In this document: positions 1 to 8,372 of the stretch, in pieces
Numbering within the stretch: position 1 is the stretch's first letter
Layout of the letters: each line of letters begins with the position of its first letter
Assembly: GCF_029433855.1 (NCBI RefSeq)
Contig: NZ_JAROAU010000003.1
Span: 1,050,729 to 1,114,728 of the forward strand
Reading direction: 5' to 3'
From: Candidatus Kosakonia sp. 282A-S69
GTDB lineage: Bacteria; Pseudomonadota; Gammaproteobacteria; Enterobacterales; Enterobacteriaceae
DNA: 64,000 bases
Notes under the pieces: model-generated
What the model saw: the letters and a program-made list of their open reading frames with translations, nothing else
What the model was told of the DNA's origin: nothing
Databases searched by the model: none
Made by a program: the position numbers and the translations under genes

Positions 1-2
1 GC

Positions 3-65
3 CAGCAGAATAAGCTGAAAAAAAACCTGACGGTGGACATTCTGGCGCCAGAGTACCAGGCTTAG
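3..65 (+). CDS. C-terminal fragment of an unidentified protein
   Basis: An open frame enters from the left edge and ends at a TAG at 63-65, giving the last 20 residues of a protein (ending in DILAPEYQA). The tail is too short to identify. In E. coli K-12 the gene next to fbaB on this side (yegT) points away from it, so a same-strand neighbour here means the local order differs. It could also be a chance open frame, although it stops just before the fbaB leader. Confidence 0.4.
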   Translation, partial: QQNKLKKNLTVDILAPEYQA

Positions 66-136
66 TTTGCCCATCGCCAGGCAAGGTGGGTAAGGACAAT
101 CCAATTCGCGAAGCGCAAGCTTACGGGAGCATTGTA

Positions 137-1189
137 ATGACTGATATTGTGCAGTTACTTGGCAAAGACGCCGACAGCCTTCTGCAACACCGTTGCATGA
201 CCATTCCTGCTGACCAGCTCTATCTGCCCGGACAAGACTACGTCGACCGCGTGATGATCGACAACAACCGCCCGCCTGCGGTGTTGCGAAACATGCAGAC
301 GCTCTACAACCACGGGCGGCTGGCAGGCACGGGGTACCTCTCCATTTTGCCGGTCGATCAGGGTATTGAGCACTCGGCAGGCGCGTCGTTTGCTGCCAAT
401 CCGCTCTACTTTGACCCGAAAAATATTGTCGAGCTGGCGATTGAGGCGGGCTGTAACTGTGTGGCATCAACCTACGGCGTGCTGGCTTCTGTCTCTCGCC
501 GCTATGCCCACCGCATTCCGTTCCTCGTGAAACTCAACCATAACGAAACCCTCAGCTACCCGACCACCTATGACCAGACCTACTACGCCAGCGTCGAGCA
601 GGCGTTCAATATGGGCGCGGTGGCGGTCGGTGCGACCATCTACTTTGGCTCGCCGGAATCCCGTCGGCAGATTGAAGAGATCTCCGCCGCCTTTGAGCGC
701 GCGCACGAACTGGGGATGGTCACGGTGCTGTGGGCCTATCTGCGCAACTCCGCGTTTAAGAAAGATGGCGTCGATTACCACGTTTCAGCGGATCTCACCG
801 GCCAGGCAAACCACATTGCCGCCACCATTGGCGCGGATATCGTGAAGCAGAAGATGGCGGAGAACAACGGCGGCTATAACGCGGTGAAATTCGGCTATAC
901 CGATGAGCGGGTCTACAGCAAGCTAACCAGCGACAACCCGATCGATCTGGTGCGCTACCAGTTAGCCAACTGCTATATGGGGCGGGCGGGGCTTATCAAC
1001 TCCGGCGGTGCTTCCGGCGGCGAGGCGGATCTCACCGAGGCTGTGCGTACGGCGGTGATCAATAAACGTGCCGGCGGCATGGGGTTGATCCTGGGTCGTA
1101 AAGCGTTCAAGAAAACGATGGCCGACGGCGTGAAGTTGATTAACGCCGTGCAGGATGTCTATCTCGACGAGAAGATCACCATCGCCTGA
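137..1189 (+). CDS. fbaB: Class I fructose-bisphosphate aldolase FbaB
   Basis: FbaB cleaves fructose 1,6-bisphosphate to dihydroxyacetone phosphate and glyceraldehyde 3-phosphate by Schiff-base chemistry in the cytoplasm, and is mostly used during gluconeogenic growth. The 350-residue product matches the E. coli enzyme almost throughout, from [19 protein letters not shown] to a C-terminus ending in KITIA, in the DhnA/archaeal-type aldolase family. The start is the ATG at 137, with GGGAGC at 126-131 as ribosome site. The frame stays open to an ATG at 86, but the extra 17 residues match nothing known at the FbaB N-terminus. The gat genes that adjoin fbaB in E. coli are absent, and an ABC-transporter operon follows instead. 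A hairpin terminator lies directly downstream. Confidence 0.97.
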   Translation: MTDIVQLLGKDADSLLQHRCMTIPADQLYLPGQDYVDRVMIDNNRPPAVLRNMQTLYNHGRLAGTGYLSILPVDQGIEHSAGASFAANPLYFDPKNIVELAIEAGCNCVASTYGVLASVSRRYAHRIPFLVKLNHNETLSYPTTYDQTYYASVEQAFNMGAVAVGATIYFGSPESRRQIEEISAAFERAHELGMVTVLWAYLRNSAFKKDGVDYHVSADLTGQANHIAATIGADIVKQKMAENNGGYNAVKFGYTDERVYSKLTSDNPIDLVRYQLANCYMGRAGLINSGGASGGEADLTEAVRTAVINKRAGGMGLILGRKAFKKTMADGVKLINAVQDVYLDEKITIA

Positions 1190-1201
1190 TCCCGGTCGTT
1201 A

Positions 1202-1228
1202 CCCCTTTCCGCCAGGAAGGGGGTTTTC
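1202..1228 (+). terminator. Rho-independent terminator after fbaB
   Basis: CCCCTTTCC at 1202-1210 pairs with GGAAGGGGG at 1215-1223 (nine pairs, one G-T) across the loop GCCA, followed by TTTT. It starts 12 bases after the fbaB stop codon and separates fbaB from the next operon. Confidence 0.85.
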
Positions 1229-1281
1229 TCTCTCCTGCGCCACTTCCCCCCACGGACTCCGATCACATTTCCGTAACCTTT

Positions 1282-1297
1282 TGTGAAAAGTATCACG
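1282..1297 (+). promoter_or_regulatory. CRP-binding site candidate upstream of the dehydratase/ABC operon
   Basis: TGTGA (1282-1286), six bases, then TCACG (1293-1297) matches the CRP consensus TGTGA-N6-TCACA at nine of ten core positions. It lies about 120 bases before the start of the first gene. Catabolite control would suit an operon for uptake and breakdown of a carbon source. Binding and the exact promoter are inferred. Confidence 0.7.
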
Positions 1298-1416
1298 CAT
1301 CCTTGTGCGCATGCCCAAAAAATGGTCGCTGCTTAGCGCTATTTGTCCGAGGATGTGACCAGATTTTGTGCATATATTTTGTTCTGAAACAGCTTTTCAA
1401 AACTCAAGGATACGCA

Positions 1417-2571
1417 ATGAAAATTGAATCTGTAAACGTCACCGTCTTTCAGCACCCCACGCGACGGGTCTCTGACAGCGCCGGGCACTCCCATCCGGGG
1501 CCGGAGACACAGGCGAAGATGGCGATGTTAACCATCACCGCGGACGATGGCAGCACCGGTTACTCATTCGCGCCACCGGAAGTGGTTCGTCCATTCGTGC
1601 TTACTGCGTTCTTCCGCAAAGTGATGGTCGGCCAGGATCCCTTTAACCGCGAGCGCATCTGGCAGGATCTGGTGCACTGGCAGCGCGGCAGCGCCCATCA
1701 ACTGACCGAGCGCGCGCTCTCGTTCGTTGAGCAGGCGCTGTGGGATTTGATTGGTCGCAAGCTCAATATGCCGGTCTATAAGCTGCTCGGTGGCTACCGC
1801 GATAAAGTCCCGGCTTACGGCAGCACCATGTGCGGCGACGATCTCGAAGGCGGTCTCTCCACGCCGCAAGAGTACGCGGCTTTTGCCGAAACGCTGGTGG
1901 CGCGCGGCTATAAAGCGATCAAGCTGCACACCTGGATGCCGCCAGTGAAATTTGCCCCAAACCCGAAAATGGATATCAAAGCCTGCGCCGCGGTGCGTGA
2001 GGCGGTCGGGCCCGATATCGATCTGATGATTGATGGCTACCACTGGTACAGCCGTACCGAAGCGCTGTGGATTGGTAAGGAGCTGGAGAAGCTCAACTTT
2101 GCCTGGTTTGAAGAGCCGATGGAGGAGGAGAGCATGTCCTCTTATGCCTGGCTTGCCGGGAATTTGTCGATCCCGATTATCGGCCCGGAGAGCCTCGGCG
2201 GAAAACACCACAGCCGTGCTGACTGGGTAAAAGCGGGTGCCTGCGACATCCTGCGCGCCGGTGCGAACGGCGTGGGCGGCATTTCACCGACGCTAAAAGT
2301 GGCGAATCTCGCCGAATCCTTCGGCATGGATTGCGAAGTGCACGGCAATGGTGCGGCAAGCCTTGCGGTTATCGGTGCGATCCGCAACTGCCGCTGGTAT
2401 GAGCGTGGCCTGCTGCACCCGTTCCTCGATTACGATCAGCCCGCCGCCTATCTCAACAGCATCGTTGACCCGATGGATGATGAGGGATTTGTGCATCTGC
2501 CGCAGCGCCCGGGACTCGGGGAGGATATCAACTTTGCCTTTATCGAAGCCAACACCGTCAGCCACGACTGA
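1417..2571 (+). CDS. Enolase-superfamily (mandelate racemase-like) sugar-acid dehydratase
   Basis: The 384-residue protein has the two-domain layout of the mandelate racemase/muconate lactonising family: an N-terminal capping domain to about residue 125, then a TIM barrel. Probable metal ligands are Asp206 (in IDGYHWY), Glu232 (FEEPMEEE) and Glu258 (GPES). Candidate acid/base residues are Lys169 with His171 (IKLHTW) and His309 (CEVHGNG). Members abstract the proton next to a carboxylate, most often dehydrating sugar acids; the substrate is not readable from sequence. The start is the ATG at 1417, with AAGGA just upstream; the longer frame to 1303 has an unlikely Cys-rich leader. It heads an operon with a peptide-family ABC importer, which suggests that the importer brings in its substrate. 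Racemase or cycloisomerase activity is an alternative. Confidence 0.85.
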   Translation: MKIESVNVTVFQHPTRRVSDSAGHSHPGPETQAKMAMLTITADDGSTGYSFAPPEVVRPFVLTAFFRKVMVGQDPFNRERIWQDLVHWQRGSAHQLTERALSFVEQALWDLIGRKLNMPVYKLLGGYRDKVPAYGSTMCGDDLEGGLSTPQEYAAFAETLVARGYKAIKLHTWMPPVKFAPNPKMDIKACAAVREAVGPDIDLMIDGYHWYSRTEALWIGKELEKLNFAWFEEPMEEESMSSYAWLAGNLSIPIIGPESLGGKHHSRADWVKAGACDILRAGANGVGGISPTLKVANLAESFGMDCEVHGNGAASLAVIGAIRNCRWYERGLLHPFLDYDQPAAYLNSIVDPMDDEGFVHLPQRPGLGEDINFAFIEANTVSHD

Positions 2572-2614
2572 ACAATAACAATGCCCGGGAGCACTGACTT
2601 TCGGGACACGTAGG

Positions 2615-2640
2615 CCGGTTTGGGAGCTGATTCCCGCCGG
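2615..2640 (+). repeat. Intercistronic hairpin between the dehydratase and binding-protein genes
   Basis: CCGG (2615-2618) and GGGA (2622-2625) pair with TCCC (2632-2635) and CCGG (2637-2640) around a short loop, with a small internal bulge. There is no T run. It may stabilise the downstream message so that the binding protein is made in excess, or it may be a degenerate REP-like unit. Confidence 0.35.
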
Positions 2641-2668
2641 TAAAACGTACCCTACAGGCGACAGAGAG

Positions 2669-4297
2669 ATGAAAAAAACCTCCCGCGTGGGCGCGTGCGT
2701 ACTCGCGCTCTCGTTGATGGTGGGCAGCGGCGCGGCATACGCAAAAACGCCGCCCGATCAGCTCATCATCGGCATGAACATGAACAATCTACTGACCCTC
2801 GATCCGGCGGCGATGACGGGTAACGAAGTCGTCGGTATCGTCGTCAATCTCTACGACTCGCTGGTGGAGCTGGATGCTAACGAGCTGACTAACGTCAAAC
2901 CGGCGCTGGCAAAAAGCTGGAGCATCAGCCCGGATGACAAAACCCTGATCTTTCATCTGCGCGACGACGTGAAATTTCACTCTGGCAACCCCTTAACCGC
3001 AGAGGATGTGGTCTGGTCGATGCGCAGGCTTCTGCACCTTAACCTCGCGCAGGCGTCGGTATGGAAATCCTACGGTTTCAGTAAAAAGAATATCGACCAG
3101 CAGATCAGCGCCCCGGACCCCTACACGGTAGAGATCAGGCTGCCGAAAGCCAATGATCCCCAGCTGGTGCTCTACTCCCTCGGCGCGCTGGGCAATCTTG
3201 GCGTGCTCGACAGTAAAACGGTGCAAGGTCACGCGGTAAATAACGACTGGGGTAACCGCTGGCTGACCACCAACGAAGCTGGCTCCGGGCCCTTTATGCT
3301 GGAGACCTGGCAGGCGAAAGATGTGCTGCGCATGAAGCGTAACCCCCACTACTGGCGCGAAGAGCCGAAGCTGAGCCGCGTGGTGCTACGCCATTTTCAG
3401 GAGTCGCAAACCCTGCGCCTGATGCTGGCGAAAGGGGATCTCGATATTGCTAACAACATGGCGGTATCGGATATCAATGCGCTGCGAAAAGATCCCAACG
3501 TTACCGTCGAGGCGGTGCAGAAGGGCACGGTCTATTACGTGGCGATGAGCATGAAAGAGCCGCACTTCGCCAACCCGAAGGTACGCGAAGCGGTGCGCTA
3601 CCTGATTGATTACCAGGGTATCAATAACGCGCTGATGCCGGGCTACGGGGTGTTGCACCAGCGGCCGATTAAAGCGGGAATGCCGTCGACGCTGCCGGAC
3701 CCCGGCTACCGGCTCGATATCCCACGCGCTAAAAAGCTGCTGGCGGAAGCGGGCTACCCGCAGGGCTTTGACACCACGCTGCGCGTGCTGGCCGATCAAC
3801 CGTTTCTTAATATCGCCATTGCCGTGCAGTCGACGCTGATGCAGGCGGGCATCAACGCCAAAATCATCACCGGCACCGGGAACCAGATCTACGGTGCGAT
3901 GCGTGAGCGTAAGTTCGACATGCTGGTCGGGCGCGGTGGCAGCGGCGTCGAACCGCACCCGCACTCCAGCCTGCGAGCGCTGGTCTATAACCCCGATAAC
4001 AGCGACGAAGCCCGACTGACCAACTTCCAGGGCTGGCGTACCAGTTTTTATGACAAACCGCTCAACGAGATGATTGACCAGGCGCTGCTGGAGCGCGATC
4101 CGCAGAAACAGAAGGCGGATTATCAGCAAATTCAGGTGCGTTATGACCAGCTGATCCCGGCGCTGATCCCGCTGTCACAAATGGTCGATTCGGTGGTGGT
4201 GCGCAATGAGGTGAAAAACTTCCAGTCCCATCCGTCGGCAACCACCTTTCTGCGTGAAGTCTACAAACGCGACGGCGCTGAAGGAGAGAAACCATGA
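2669..4297 (+). CDS. Periplasmic solute-binding protein, ABC transporter family 5 (DppA/OppA type)
   Basis: A 542-residue exported binding protein of the peptide/nickel family. Residues 1-25 form a Sec signal peptide (MKKTSRVGACVLALSLMVGS, then an AYA cleavage site before KTPPDQ). The mature protein has family features such as the ALAKSWSISPDDKTLIFHLR segment and VKFHSGNPLTAEDVVWSMRR. Family members bind peptides, but also opines, oligosaccharides, nickel and haem, so a peptide ligand should not be assumed. It overlaps the next gene by four bases (ATGA). The dehydratase upstream suggests a carboxylated sugar or sugar-acid conjugate as ligand, which is inference. Confidence 0.9.
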   Translation: MKKTSRVGACVLALSLMVGSGAAYAKTPPDQLIIGMNMNNLLTLDPAAMTGNEVVGIVVNLYDSLVELDANELTNVKPALAKSWSISPDDKTLIFHLRDDVKFHSGNPLTAEDVVWSMRRLLHLNLAQASVWKSYGFSKKNIDQQISAPDPYTVEIRLPKANDPQLVLYSLGALGNLGVLDSKTVQGHAVNNDWGNRWLTTNEAGSGPFMLETWQAKDVLRMKRNPHYWREEPKLSRVVLRHFQESQTLRLMLAKGDLDIANNMAVSDINALRKDPNVTVEAVQKGTVYYVAMSMKEPHFANPKVREAVRYLIDYQGINNALMPGYGVLHQRPIKAGMPSTLPDPGYRLDIPRAKKLLAEAGYPQGFDTTLRVLADQPFLNIAIAVQSTLMQAGINAKIITGTGNQIYGAMRERKFDMLVGRGGSGVEPHPHSSLRALVYNPDNSDEARLTNFQGWRTSFYDKPLNEMIDQALLERDPQKQKADYQQIQVRYDQLIPALIPLSQMVDSVVVRNEVKNFQSHPSATTFLREVYKRDGAEGEKP

Positions 4298-5331
4298 GTA
4301 TGCTACTGCTTGCCCCCGGCTCGCGGGCCCGGCGGGTGTCGACGCGCCTCACTCAGGTGGCGATCACCCTGTTTGGGCTGCTGCTGCTGACCTTCTTTAT
4401 TGGCCGCGTGATGCCGGTCGATCCGGTGCTGGCGATAGTCGGCCCCGATGCCGATCACAGCACCTACCAGCAGGTTTACCACCAGCTCGGCTTTGATCAG
4501 TCGTTGATGACGCAGTTTGGTATCTACCTTAATAACCTGCTGCACGGCAATTTGGGCAATGCGCTGCTGACCGGCAAACCGGTGCTGGACGATATTCTGC
4601 GCGTCTTCCCGGCGACGCTGGAGCTGGCGACCTTCGCCATTATCGTCGGTGCCGGCCTGGGCATTCCCCTTGGCGTGCTGGCGGCGGCACGGCGCAACAG
4701 CGTGGCGGACTACGTGGTGCGCATCATCAGCCTTGCCGGTTACTCGACGCCGATTTTCTGGGTCGGCATGATGGGGCTGCTGCTGTTTTACGCCTGGCTC
4801 GGCTGGGTCGGCGGCGCCGGACGGCTCGATCTGGGGCTCGATGGCCTCGTGCCGCGTCGCACAGGCTTGATTACCGTCGATGCGCTGCTGGCGGGCAACG
4901 GTCAGGTGTTCTGGAATGCGATTAACCACCTGGTGCTACCCGCCTCGCTGCTGGGTTTTCACTCGCTGGCCTATATTAGCCGCATGACGCGCAGCTTTAT
5001 GCTGGCGCAACTCTCGCAGGAGTTCATCATCACCGCGCGGGTAAAAGGGCTGACCGAGCGGCAGGTGATCTGGAATCACGCCTTTCGCAATATTCTCGTT
5101 CAGCTCTTGACGGTGGTGGCGCTGGCCTACGGCTCGCTGCTGGAAGGGGCGGTGTTGATCGAAACGGTCTTCTCCTGGCCCGGTTTCGGCTCCTATCTCA
5201 CCGGCAGCCTGCTGCTCGGGGATATGAATGCGGTGATGGGCTGCGTGCTGCTGGTGGGGGTGATCTTTGTGCTGCTGAACCTGCTTTCCGACATGCTCTA
5301 TCAACTCTTTGATCCGAGGACGAAATCATGA
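4294..5331 (+). CDS. ABC transporter permease, DppB/OppB type
   Basis: Inner-membrane permease of 345 residues and the first of two that form the channel. Residues near 25-45 make the first membrane helix (VAITLFGLLLLTFFIGRV), followed by the long periplasmic segment typical of DppB. The cytoplasmic EAA-type loop that contacts the ATPases lies around residues 240-265 (ARVKGLTERQVIWNHAFRN). Start and stop overlap both neighbours by four bases, so the operon is translationally coupled. Substrate as for the binding protein: unknown. Confidence 0.92.
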   Translation: MSMLLLAPGSRARRVSTRLTQVAITLFGLLLLTFFIGRVMPVDPVLAIVGPDADHSTYQQVYHQLGFDQSLMTQFGIYLNNLLHGNLGNALLTGKPVLDDILRVFPATLELATFAIIVGAGLGIPLGVLAAARRNSVADYVVRIISLAGYSTPIFWVGMMGLLLFYAWLGWVGGAGRLDLGLDGLVPRRTGLITVDALLAGNGQVFWNAINHLVLPASLLGFHSLAYISRMTRSFMLAQLSQEFIITARVKGLTERQVIWNHAFRNILVQLLTVVALAYGSLLEGAVLIETVFSWPGFGSYLTGSLLLGDMNAVMGCVLLVGVIFVLLNLLSDMLYQLFDPRTKS

Positions 5332-6233
5332 CGGTCTCCTTCGATTCGCCTGTTGCGGTCGCCCGCCGCGAGCGCAGCCAGCGCATTAAGCGTGGCCTGG
5401 GGCGCACGGCGGGGTTTATCGGTAAAATGGCGCGCAACCCGCTGACTGCCATTGGCGGCAGCATTCTCCTGCTACTGCTGATTGTGGCGATCTTCGCGCC
5501 GCTGATTGCCCCTTATCACCCACTGGTGATGGATCTCAACAACGCCCTGAGCGCGCCGAGTGCCGCCCACTGGTTCGGCACCGATGAGTTCGGGCGCGAT
5601 ATCTTCAGCCGTCTGGTCTATGGCTCGCGCATTACGCTCTATATCGTGCTGCTGGTCTCCGTCACCGTTGGCCCGCTTGGTCTGCTGCTTGGCGTCACCG
5701 CCGGTTACTTTGGCGGCAAAGTCGATATGGTGCTGATGCGCGTCACCGATATCTTTATCTCCTTTCCGAGCCTGGTGCTGGCGCTGGCGTTTGTCGCGGC
5801 CCTCGGCCCCGGTCTTGAGCATGTGGTGATCGCTATTACGCTCACCGCCTGGCCACCCATTGCGCGGCTGGCGCGGGCGGAAACCCTGTCGCTGCGCCAG
5901 GCCGATTTTATCTCGGCGGTGCGGTTGCAGGGCGCTTCGCCGCTGCGCGTGCTGTGGCGACACATTGTGCCGCTCTGCCTGCCGTCGGTAATTATCCGTA
6001 TCACCATGAATATGGCGGGCATCATTCTGACCGCCGCCGGGCTTGGGTTTCTCGGCCTTGGCGCGCAGCCGCCCGATCCGGAGTGGGGGGCGATGATCTC
6101 CAGCGGGCGCACCTACATGATGGAGTGCTGGTGGGTAGTGACCATTCCGGGGCTGGCGATTTTGATCAACAGCCTGGCGTTCAACTTCTTAGGAGACGGT
6201 TTACGTGACATCCTCGATCCCCGCAGCGAATAA
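5328..6233 (+). CDS. ABC transporter permease, DppC/OppC type
   Basis: Second channel subunit, 301 residues. It shows the DppC N-terminal pattern: a basic cytoplasmic stretch, a helix near 45-65, then HWFGTDEFGRDIFSRLVYG, a signature of this permease subfamily. The EAA loop is near residues 190-215 (FISAVRLQGASPLRVLWRH). Its last 29 bases overlap the start of the first ATPase gene, so the two are coupled in translation. Confidence 0.92.
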   Translation: MTVSFDSPVAVARRERSQRIKRGLGRTAGFIGKMARNPLTAIGGSILLLLLIVAIFAPLIAPYHPLVMDLNNALSAPSAAHWFGTDEFGRDIFSRLVYGSRITLYIVLLVSVTVGPLGLLLGVTAGYFGGKVDMVLMRVTDIFISFPSLVLALAFVAALGPGLEHVVIAITLTAWPPIARLARAETLSLRQADFISAVRLQGASPLRVLWRHIVPLCLPSVIIRITMNMAGIILTAAGLGFLGLGAQPPDPEWGAMISSGRTYMMECWWVVTIPGLAILINSLAFNFLGDGLRDILDPRSE

Positions 6234-7068
6234 CTCGCCGCTTCTCGATGTGCGCAACCTGCACGTCGATTTCGTCAACGCCGGCGCGATCACCCATGCG
6301 GTGCGCGGCGTCTCGTTTACGCTCGGTCAGGAGAAGCTGGCGATTGTCGGCGAATCCGGCTCCGGTAAATCCACCGTCGGGCGCGCCCTGCTGCGCCTGC
6401 ATCCGGCAAAAGCGCGGATCACCGCCGAGCGCATGCAGTTTGGCGATATCGATCTGCGCCAGGTTACCGAGGCGCAGATGCGCCAGGTGCGAGGTAAACG
6501 TATCTCGATGATTATGCAGGACCCGAAATACTCCCTGAACCCGGTGGTGTGCGTTGGCGATCAGATTGCGGAAGCCTGGCTTACTCATCATCCGGGGCAA
6601 AAAAAGGCGGCAAAAGCGAAAGTGCTGGAGATGCTTGATGTGGTGCGTATTCGCCAGCCGGAGCGGGTCTACCACCTCTACCCCCATGAGATTTCCGGCG
6701 GGCAGGGGCAGCGTATCATGATCGCCATGATGCTGATCACCGACCCGGAGTTAGTGATTGCCGATGAGCCGACCTCCGCGCTGGATGTGTCGGTGCGTTT
6801 GCAGGTTCTGGGGCTGCTGGACGATCTGGTCAAATCGCGCGGGCTGGGGCTGATTTTCATCAGCCACGATATCAACCTGGTGCGCAGCTTCTGCGACCGC
6901 GTGCTGGTGATGTACGCCGGGCGGGTGGTGGAGTCTATCGCCGCCAAAGATCTCGATAACGCGCAGCACCCCTATACGCAGGGGTTGATCCACGCCCTGC
7001 CGGAGATTCACAACCGTCGTCCGGTGCTGCCAGTGTTGCAGCGCCAGGCCAGCTGGCTGGGCGAGTGA
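6205..7068 (+). CDS. ABC transporter ATP-binding protein, DppD/OppD type
   Basis: A 287-residue ATPase with Walker A GESGSGKST, signature SGGQGQRIMIAMM, Walker B/D-loop VIADEPTSALDVS and the switch histidine in FISHDINLV. The GTG start at 6205 is supported by AGGAG at 6191-6195, inside the end of the permease gene. It is shorter than typical DppD/OppD proteins (about 325-335 residues) and stops soon after HPYTQGLIHALPE, so it lacks the usual C-terminal cysteine cluster of the oligopeptide-ATPase tail. It probably pairs with the next gene product as a heterodimeric motor. Confidence 0.92.
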   Translation: MTSSIPAANNSPLLDVRNLHVDFVNAGAITHAVRGVSFTLGQEKLAIVGESGSGKSTVGRALLRLHPAKARITAERMQFGDIDLRQVTEAQMRQVRGKRISMIMQDPKYSLNPVVCVGDQIAEAWLTHHPGQKKAAKAKVLEMLDVVRIRQPERVYHLYPHEISGGQGQRIMIAMMLITDPELVIADEPTSALDVSVRLQVLGLLDDLVKSRGLGLIFISHDINLVRSFCDRVLVMYAGRVVESIAAKDLDNAQHPYTQGLIHALPEIHNRRPVLPVLQRQASWLGE

Positions 7069-7078
7069 GGAGAGCCAT

Positions 7079-7852
7079 ATGATTACTGTAAACCACCTGA
7101 ACCTGGCGTTTGGCGAAGGGGAGAAGCGCAACCAGGTGCTGAGCGATGTCACCTTTGCCGTGCAGCCTGGGGAGATTTATGGCCTGGTGGGCGAGTCGGG
7201 GTCGGGCAAAACCACGGTGCTGAAGTGCCTCGCGGGGCTTTTTACCCACTGGGATGGCGAACTGGCGATTAACGGTCAGCGGCTGGAGAAGCGCCTCCGC
7301 CGGCCGCGCTGTCGGCTGGTGCAGATGGTGTTTCAGGACCCTTACGGCTCGCTACATCCGCGCCATACGATTGGCGATATTCTTGAAGAGCCGCTGCAAA
7401 TCCACGGCATTAACGATCGCGACCGGCGCATCAACACGCTGCTGGATAAAGTTGGCTTAAGCCGCGCTTTTCGCGAGCGCTACCCGCATCAGCTCTCCGG
7501 TGGACAGCGTCAGCGCGTGGCGATTGCCCGGGCGCTGATCCTGGAGCCGCGGGTGCTGCTGCTTGATGAGCCAACCTCGGCGCTGGATGTCTCGGTGCAG
7601 GCGGAGATCCTCAATCTGCTGGCGGCGCTGCACCAGGAGTCGCAGTTAACCTATCTGATGGTGACGCACGATCTGGGGGTAATTGCCCATCTCTGCCAGA
7701 AGGTGGCGGTGATGCAGCATGGCAAGATCCTTGAAACCTTAACGGTGGAGGCGCTGGTCAGCGGGGCGGCGCAATCGGATTACACGCAGATGCTGGTGAA
7801 CGCCAGCCAGCAATATAGCCGCGAGATGGCACGCGAGGTGGCGGCGTATTAA
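7079..7852 (+). CDS. ABC transporter ATP-binding protein, DppF/OppF type
   Basis: A 257-residue ATPase with Walker A GESGSGKTT, signature LSGGQRQRVAIARAL, Walker B LLLDEPTSALDVS and switch histidine in MVTHDLGVI. The start is the ATG at 7079, ten bases after the preceding stop and preceded by GAGGAGAG. It also lacks a long C-terminal tail. It is the last gene of the operon; no U-tailed hairpin follows directly, and the first structure downstream is a REP element. Confidence 0.92.
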   Translation: MITVNHLNLAFGEGEKRNQVLSDVTFAVQPGEIYGLVGESGSGKTTVLKCLAGLFTHWDGELAINGQRLEKRLRRPRCRLVQMVFQDPYGSLHPRHTIGDILEEPLQIHGINDRDRRINTLLDKVGLSRAFRERYPHQLSGGQRQRVAIARALILEPRVLLLDEPTSALDVSVQAEILNLLAALHQESQLTYLMVTHDLGVIAHLCQKVAVMQHGKILETLTVEALVSGAAQSDYTQMLVNASQQYSREMAREVAAY

Positions 7853-7891
7853 GCACCGATTGCCGGTAATAACGCTGCTGAAACCGCGTAG

Positions 7892-7920
7892 GCCGGATAA
7901 GCGTTTACGCACCATCCGGC
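7892..7920. repeat. REP (palindromic) element
   Basis: GCCGGAT at 7892-7898 pairs with ATCCGGC at 7914-7920, the classical enterobacterial REP arms, with GCGTTTACGC between them. The 29 bases recur in inverted orientation at 8318-8346 with a single difference. Confidence 0.9.
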
Positions 7921-8005
7921 AATCATTTCGGCATGTTGCACTGGTGGAAGGGTTCCGTTCACCAGGCGTGTGGCAGAATATTTTTATCACCGGTGCGGTG
8001 AACGG

Positions 8006-8035
8006 GACAAGGGGAGCTGCCGCGCTCCCCTTGTC
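8006..8035. repeat. Perfect 12-bp stem hairpin
   Basis: GACAAGGGGAGC at 8006-8017 is the exact reverse complement of GCTCCCCTTGTC at 8024-8035, with a six-base loop. No T run follows on either strand, so it is not an ordinary intrinsic terminator. It forms one edge of the element at about 7990-8230. Confidence 0.85.
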
Positions 8036-8269
8036 AATCCCCGCGGCCCCGCGAGGAAATCGGTGCTGCGCACTACGCTCACCTCCCGCGAGCCTGACGG
8101 CGGCCGGCTCGACTCGACATCCTGTCTCGGTTCGCCTCTGTCCGCCATCCATGGCGTCCAGACCTTGTCATTCACGCTTCGGTTCGCCGATTTCAGCGGG
8201 GACACAATCCCTCGCTGTCATATTGCAGATAAAAAACGCACCAGTATCGCTGAAAGCGCGTTTTGGTAG

Positions 8270-8346
8270 GCCGGATAAGGCGCAGCCGCCATCCGGCAAA
8301 GGTGTCGCAGAGATAATGCCGGATGGCGCGTAAACGCTTATCCGGC
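8270..8346. repeat. Two-REP cluster (BIME-like)
   Basis: Two REP units lie close together: 8270-8297 (GCCGGAT to ATCCGGC) and 8318-8346 (the same arms, with the inner sequence inverted relative to the 7892 copy). They sit just beyond the 3' end of yegS, the normal location for such elements between convergent genes. Confidence 0.88.
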
Positions 8347-8372
8347 CTACGGTTTAGGTTCACCGATAAAAC

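Larger units (their letters stand above)
7853..8372. other. Gene-free stretch with inverted REPs and a hairpin-rich element
   Basis: No convincing gene lies between the ABC operon and yegS. The stretch holds a REP at 7892-7920, a hairpin-rich block at about 7990-8230 and a two-REP cluster at 8270-8346. Short open frames cross it on both strands, but they run through the palindromes and show no protein family I recognise. Confidence 0.7.

Noticed and set aside
8006-8035. Reading the 12-bp hairpin as an intrinsic terminator
   Set aside because: No T run follows on either strand.
7860-8333. Open frame of 157 codons on the plus strand, and shorter ones at 7970-8269 and 7987-8205
   Set aside because: They run through REP palindromes and the hairpin block, have no family resemblance and lack convincing ribosome sites.
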